Part shown: positions 59,720-64,000 of the stretch, one piece after another | Numbering within the stretch: the stretch's first letter is position 1 | Layout: the number at the start of each line of letters is the position of its first letter | Source: Rutidosis leptorrhynchoides | Lineage: Eukaryota; Streptophyta; Magnoliopsida; Asterales; Asteraceae | NCBI RefSeq assembly: GCF_046630445.1 | Contig: NC_092340.1 | Location: 22,952,001 to 23,016,000, forward strand | Length of the DNA stretch: 64,000 nucleotides | Reading direction: 5' to 3' | Position numbers and translations under genes: made by a program | The notes under the pieces: generated by a model | The model's input: only the letters and a program-made list of their open reading frames with translations | What the model was told of the DNA's origin: nothing | The model's database searches: none

Positions 59720-62586
59720 TGTGACGCCCCGTACTAAATCATCATGTACGGACCATCAACAACAGGATCATTACAAGGTTAAGTACTATATGCGTTTTCA
59801 AAACAGAGTGTACATTCATAAATAAAAGTGACGTCATAACATACGTCAATTGTTTTACAAATCAAAAGTATGCTTCGCTAAGTAGAAGCATTAAATAAGT
59901 GTACGTGACCATAATGGTCGTTACATAACATAAGTTCATAAGTAAAAAGTTTGAATGCAACATAAGTAGTCATGCGATAACAACTCTAGGCAGCGGGTTC
60001 TACAGCACGACTAGTAAGATAGCGGAAGCGACTTCAAGCACCTGAGAAAATACATGCTTAAAAAGGTCAACACAAAGGTTGGTGAGCTATAGTTTAAGTA
60101 TAACAGTAATGTAAGTAGGCCACGAGATTTCAGTGCTACAACGAGCGTTTCAAAAGTATGTAAAAGTATATGCTTAACCGTGGGCACCCGGTAACTAACT
60201 TAACGTTTAATGTACCCCCTTAAAGTGCACTTGGCAAGTGCGTATAACCTCGAAGTATTAAACACTCGTTAAATGCTAGCGCTACTAGCCCGAGTGGGGA
60301 TGTCAAACCCTATGGATCCATATCTAAGATTCGCGTTCACGGTTCAAAAACCAATGATTAAACGTTACCGAGCTAAAGGGAATGTTTCTGCCGTTATATA
60401 ACCCACACATATATAAAGTTTAAGTACTCGTGCCTAGTATGTAAAACATAAAATCCGCATGTATTCTCAGTTCCCAAAATAAGTTAAAGTAAAAAGGGAA
60501 TGCTATAACTCACAATGATAATGTAGTCGTAAAGTCGGTCCGGTAAAGGTGTGCAAGTGAATGGTCCGAAGTCCTCAACCTAAGTCAAATAGCACTAAGT
60601 CAATAAGTCGTCTCAAAAGGTTTACAAGTACGTAATTAAGGTCATAAGGGTCATCATCAATCATCATTAAACAAAAGGTAACAAGTAAGACTCGTTTATG
60701 AAGGTCGTTTAAAACAAAGGCTGACTTCGGTCAGTCACCACGGCCTCTACCCTTACTGAATTAAGGTGAGACCAGTGGTCATGGCTCCGTCTATGAGTCC
60801 CTTAAGTGTGGTAAAATTTACAGAAGCAAACTCGTCTTGGTTTGACCGTGGTGACGGTCTAAGTGCGAGTAGGTCAGAAATTTCTGCACAACGTTAAAGG
60901 ACATGGTAACGATCGGAGGGCCATAAATCCTAAACCGTAACTCGGATTAAGACAAGTCCTATATGAAAAGTTATCTACTCGAAAAGTTCTATCTAAAAAT
61001 CAAGGTTAGAACAGCCCAGGTCTACTGGTCTGTTCCAGAAGCATCAGGTCAGTAGGTTTTGGACAGAACAGTGGGTTTTGGAGAGTTCCGGTTGTCTCGG
61101 TGCTTGATGTTCATCACGGTTCTCATCCTTGATGCGTATAGCTTCAAGTGTACAACTCGTTGATGTGTTAACATCATTTAGACCAAGGTTTGTCCATCAT
61201 AACTCAAGTGCAAGTGTTGTAGGTGTTTGATGAACCAAGGTTCCATGTAAGTTTATGAACAAGTTCATGAACACTAAGAAAGATCACAACCAAGTGTTGG
61301 ATCCATGATACTTGCACCAAAGTGTAAGCTCTTGTTGGTTTCATGTCCTTGTTCAAATGTGTAGTAAGCAACTAACAATAAGAAATAAAGAAAATGAATG
61401 ATAAGCCTAAACCAACCATGAAGGTGGTATTCTAGTAACATACAACAAACAAGAACACAAGTAACAAAAATTAAAGATTATAAACTTTAAATCTTTGAAA
61501 TAAATAAAGTAGAAAGCTAACTAAACAAGAAGATGATTCATAGTTGCTCTTACTTTTAAAGATTCAACCCAAGTTGATCTTTAAGTGAAGTAACTTCAAA
61601 GTTACTTCAAGAACTACAAGTAAAGAGTTTATACAACTATGAACTTTAATTCTTTGAAACAAATATGTAGAACATAACTAGAGAGATTATGTTCTTGATG
61701 TTCTTGTTAAATACAAGATATAAATGAAGAATCAAAACTAGAAAGTTTGATCTTGTAACTTAGTAAATAAAGACAAGTAAGTAAGTAAATAATAACTTAG
61801 TAATCTACAAGTAATTAAACTACAACAAGATTAAGTAACAAACAACAAAAGATGATGATGATTAATGTTTATGAAATCAGTTTTTACCAACAAAGAAAAG
61901 AAGAAAAGAAGTTGTTTCAAACACTTACAAGTATGAGAGAAAAAGAGAAGAAAGTTTGAGGGAATATGCAAGTAATGTGTGTGTGTTTGAGAGAAGACTT
62001 CAAGTGAGTTGTGAATGAAAAATGGAAGCCAAAACACCACTAAATGTGGCCAAGGATTTCGGCATTCTGCAGCAAAAAAGGGAAGAGGTTTTGTTTGATG
62101 GTTATTTGCAAGTAAAGAGGTTAAAAGTTGGTTAAAAGGGTTGTTTACATGGGGATAATGAGCAAACTAGATTCCTTTAAGTAATAACTAACTAGTTACA
62201 CTTAAGTTTGATACTTGCAAGTCTTAATGGGCTAATTAAGTCCAACTAATAAGTAGGGTGGGCTCTCATAAGTCCATGTACATGTATAAAGCCCAAGTTG
62301 TATGCAAGTAACAAGTAAGTCCACTAAAAGTCCAACATAAGCCCAAGTAACTAACTAATAGCTTTAGTTAATTAAAATGATTAATAAAATTAATCATGAA
62401 TGTAAATAATATCTTAAAATATTATTCGTGCACGTTCCGGGTGTCACAAAGACGTTTCGGGCATTTAAAGTTCAAGTACGGGCAATTAAAGCAACATGTA
62501 AATGTAATAACATACATTCGATTAATCACACGTATTAATAATAATAATTATTAATAAATAACGTTGTAAAAACCAGGGTCGTTACA
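59720..62586 (-). repeat. Tekay element 5' LTR
   Basis: 2867 bp, abutting the primer-binding site through a two-base spacer. It would carry the promoter of the genomic transcript. Confidence 0.95.
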
Positions 62587-64000
62587 GCGGCTCTAACACA
62601 GACCAGCCGTACTTGAACTCTTTTCGGATCTTAAACTGCATCCACTGTCCCCAACCGTCAGTATCATGATAAAGCCGTGTTAATCTTGCCAGTTCCATCA
62701 TCTCAAAATATGGAAGTGTTTTAATATCAACAACATGTTTAAAATAATCTACTCCATTCTCCCTACCAGACCGTCTTAGTCCGCTGGTTTCAATGATGTC
62801 ATCTGTATTAGTTAGTAAAGGATCCACAGTAACTGTTTGTATGGGTTCCACATCTTGAAGTGGTTCTTCCAACACAGTTCTATTAGGTTCCTCCTCTACC
62901 AAGTCCTCGTATAATTCATTCAGATAAACTTCCTCCCCCTCAGACTGTAAGGTCGATTCCTCTAATGCTGGAACTGAATCCCCTGAGTCCGAGTCATCAT
63001 CATTAGTCCATGTCACTGGTGCTGTATTATCTGTTATTTTAGGCAATTGAGATTGCATACGCACATCAGACATACGTTCAGCAGAGAGACGCATGTTATA
63101 CATCATTTGTGCAGCTATCTCTTCATCATCAGAGTCATCCTCTGGAAGCTTGAATGAATCAAACAACTTATCATAATCAAACTGCCATGTGTACCCTTTT
63201 CCGGATGGAATTGCTGCATGTCTTTGAATATCAATTTCGGTACATTCTTCAACACATCGTGATTCCAAATTGTACACTCGTTTGCACGCATTCCCATAAC
63301 CCAAGAACCTACCTGTAACAACTTTCGGATTGAATTTCCCACCTGAATATCTAACCATTATAGTACAAAGAGATCCAAATAGTTCAAGATGTTTAATGTG
63401 AGGTTTTATTTTCAGAAGCAGCTCATAACATGTCTTGCCATGACGTTTCACAACAAGCACTCTATTCATCGTATAACATGCATTCAAAACTGCCTCACTC
63501 TAAAAGGTACCTGGTAATTCTGAGTCAGCCAGCATGGTCCTAGCAGTCTCAATTAGAGTACGATTCTTTCTTTTAGCAACACCATTCATCTGCGGAGTAT
63601 AAGGTGAACTGAATTGTTGTTGAATTCCTCTTTCATTACAATATTCTTCCATTTTCTTATTTTTAAACTCTGTCCCATTATCTGTCCGGATCCTACGAAC
63701 CCTCAATTTGTACAACATTTCAAGCCTCGTGATCAGTAACTTGATTTGTTCGAAAGTACCAGCTTTACTTTTTAGCATCACAACCCACGTAAACCGTGAG
63801 TATTCATCAGTAACCACTAAGCAATAGAAGTGTCCAGTAATACTCTTCTTGTTAACTGGACCGAAGAGGTCCATATGAAGCATCTCAAGAGGAGTATCAA
63901 TGGAATGATGTTTCTTAGCCTTATGTGATTTCTTAGCTTGCTTCCCCTTCTTACACGGTACGCAACCATCAGGAGCTTGAAACCCTTTAACATTTACCCC
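62587..64000 (-). mobile_element. Copia fossil, 5' part (integrase region), continuing past the window
   Basis: The minus strand reads Copia integrase: the catalytic core with HMDLFGPV, YCLVVTDEYSRFTWV and RRIRTDNGTEFKNK (63883-63500), and the C-terminal part with ELFGSLCTIMVRYSGG and VVTGRFLGYG (63487-63230). An acidic linker and a SGLRRSGRENGVDYF block follow, similar to the segment that precedes reverse transcriptase in Copia. The sequence then leads into an unrecognised segment (MELARLTRLYHDTDGWGQWM) up to the Tekay insertion. The 5' LTR, gag and protease lie outside the window. Broken, with a few breaks. Confidence 0.8.

Larger units (their letters stand above)
50904..62586 (-). mobile_element. 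Tekay-clade gypsy (chromovirus) element, apparently whole and young
   Basis: The two LTRs (50904-53770 and 59720-62586, each 2867 bp) start TGTAACGACCCTGG and end GGCGTCACA on the minus strand. Target duplications are GCGGC (50899-50903 and 62587-62591). The primer-binding site TGGTATCAGAGCATTGG is at 59702-59718 and the polypurine tract AGGTGGGTAA at 53771-53780. I see only two LTR differences (near 52135 and 53287). At 1.3e-8 substitutions per site per year that means a few tens of thousands of years or less. It is inserted in the Copia fossil. Confidence 0.95.

Noticed and set aside
1-64000. CRISPR arrays, tRNA or rRNA genes, bacterial-type operons
   Set aside because: No regularly spaced direct repeats with unique spacers, no cloverleaf gene with A and B boxes outside the SINE, and the content is plant nuclear.

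Overview
The window is plant nuclear DNA: GT-AG introns, an AT-rich background, plant Ty3/gypsy and Ty1/copia LTR elements primed by initiator tRNA-Met, and plant host genes (an R2R3-MYB of subgroup 22, ribosomal protein eL41, the ER mannosyltransferase ALG11). The LTR families look like those of Asteraceae, but that placement is a guess.

Layout. 1-7979: the 5' half of a minus-strand gypsy element with a very long LTR (3735-7979), running off the left edge. 7980-9824: a fragment of another gypsy LTR. 8947-22557 is copy A of a locus ordered eL41 (+), MYB (-), an unidentified tail-anchored gene fragment (-), ALG11 (-), Copia 3' end (-). 22558-34003 is copy B, almost identical to 8947-20368 of copy A. 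34011-48386 is an older, more diverged copy (C1) that starts inside MYB and continues through ALG11 exons 7 to 2. 48387-50693 (C2) carries ALG11 exon 1, its upstream region and the Copia 3' end, and is much closer to copy A than C1 is. All three ALG11 copies and all three MYB copies are damaged or truncated. Only the two 25-codon eL41 genes look intact.

The C1 copy of ALG11 is swollen by nested insertions in one intron: about 2.4 kb of unidentified sequence with minus-strand open stretches, then a palindrome with roughly 0.5-kb arms whose right arm was hit by a nearly whole CRM-clade gypsy element (39561-46346, target duplication CCGTT). To the right, a Copia fossil (49911 to the window end) was split by a young, apparently whole Tekay-clade gypsy element (50904-62586, target duplication GCGGC). 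Smaller insertions in copies A and B are a SINE exactly at an ALG11 splice acceptor, a MITE between two TA microsatellites, and hAT-type MITEs with 8-bp target duplications.

The most unusual items are: the Copia fossil, in which an unrecognised reading frame occupies the place of reverse transcriptase and RNase H; an array of four 16-bp palindromes just upstream of the TATA-like box in that element's LTR; an extra reading frame upstream of gag in the Tekay element, with a relative in the left-hand element; the split palindrome; and the mosaic history of the ALG11/MYB/eL41 array. All comparisons and counts were made by eye.
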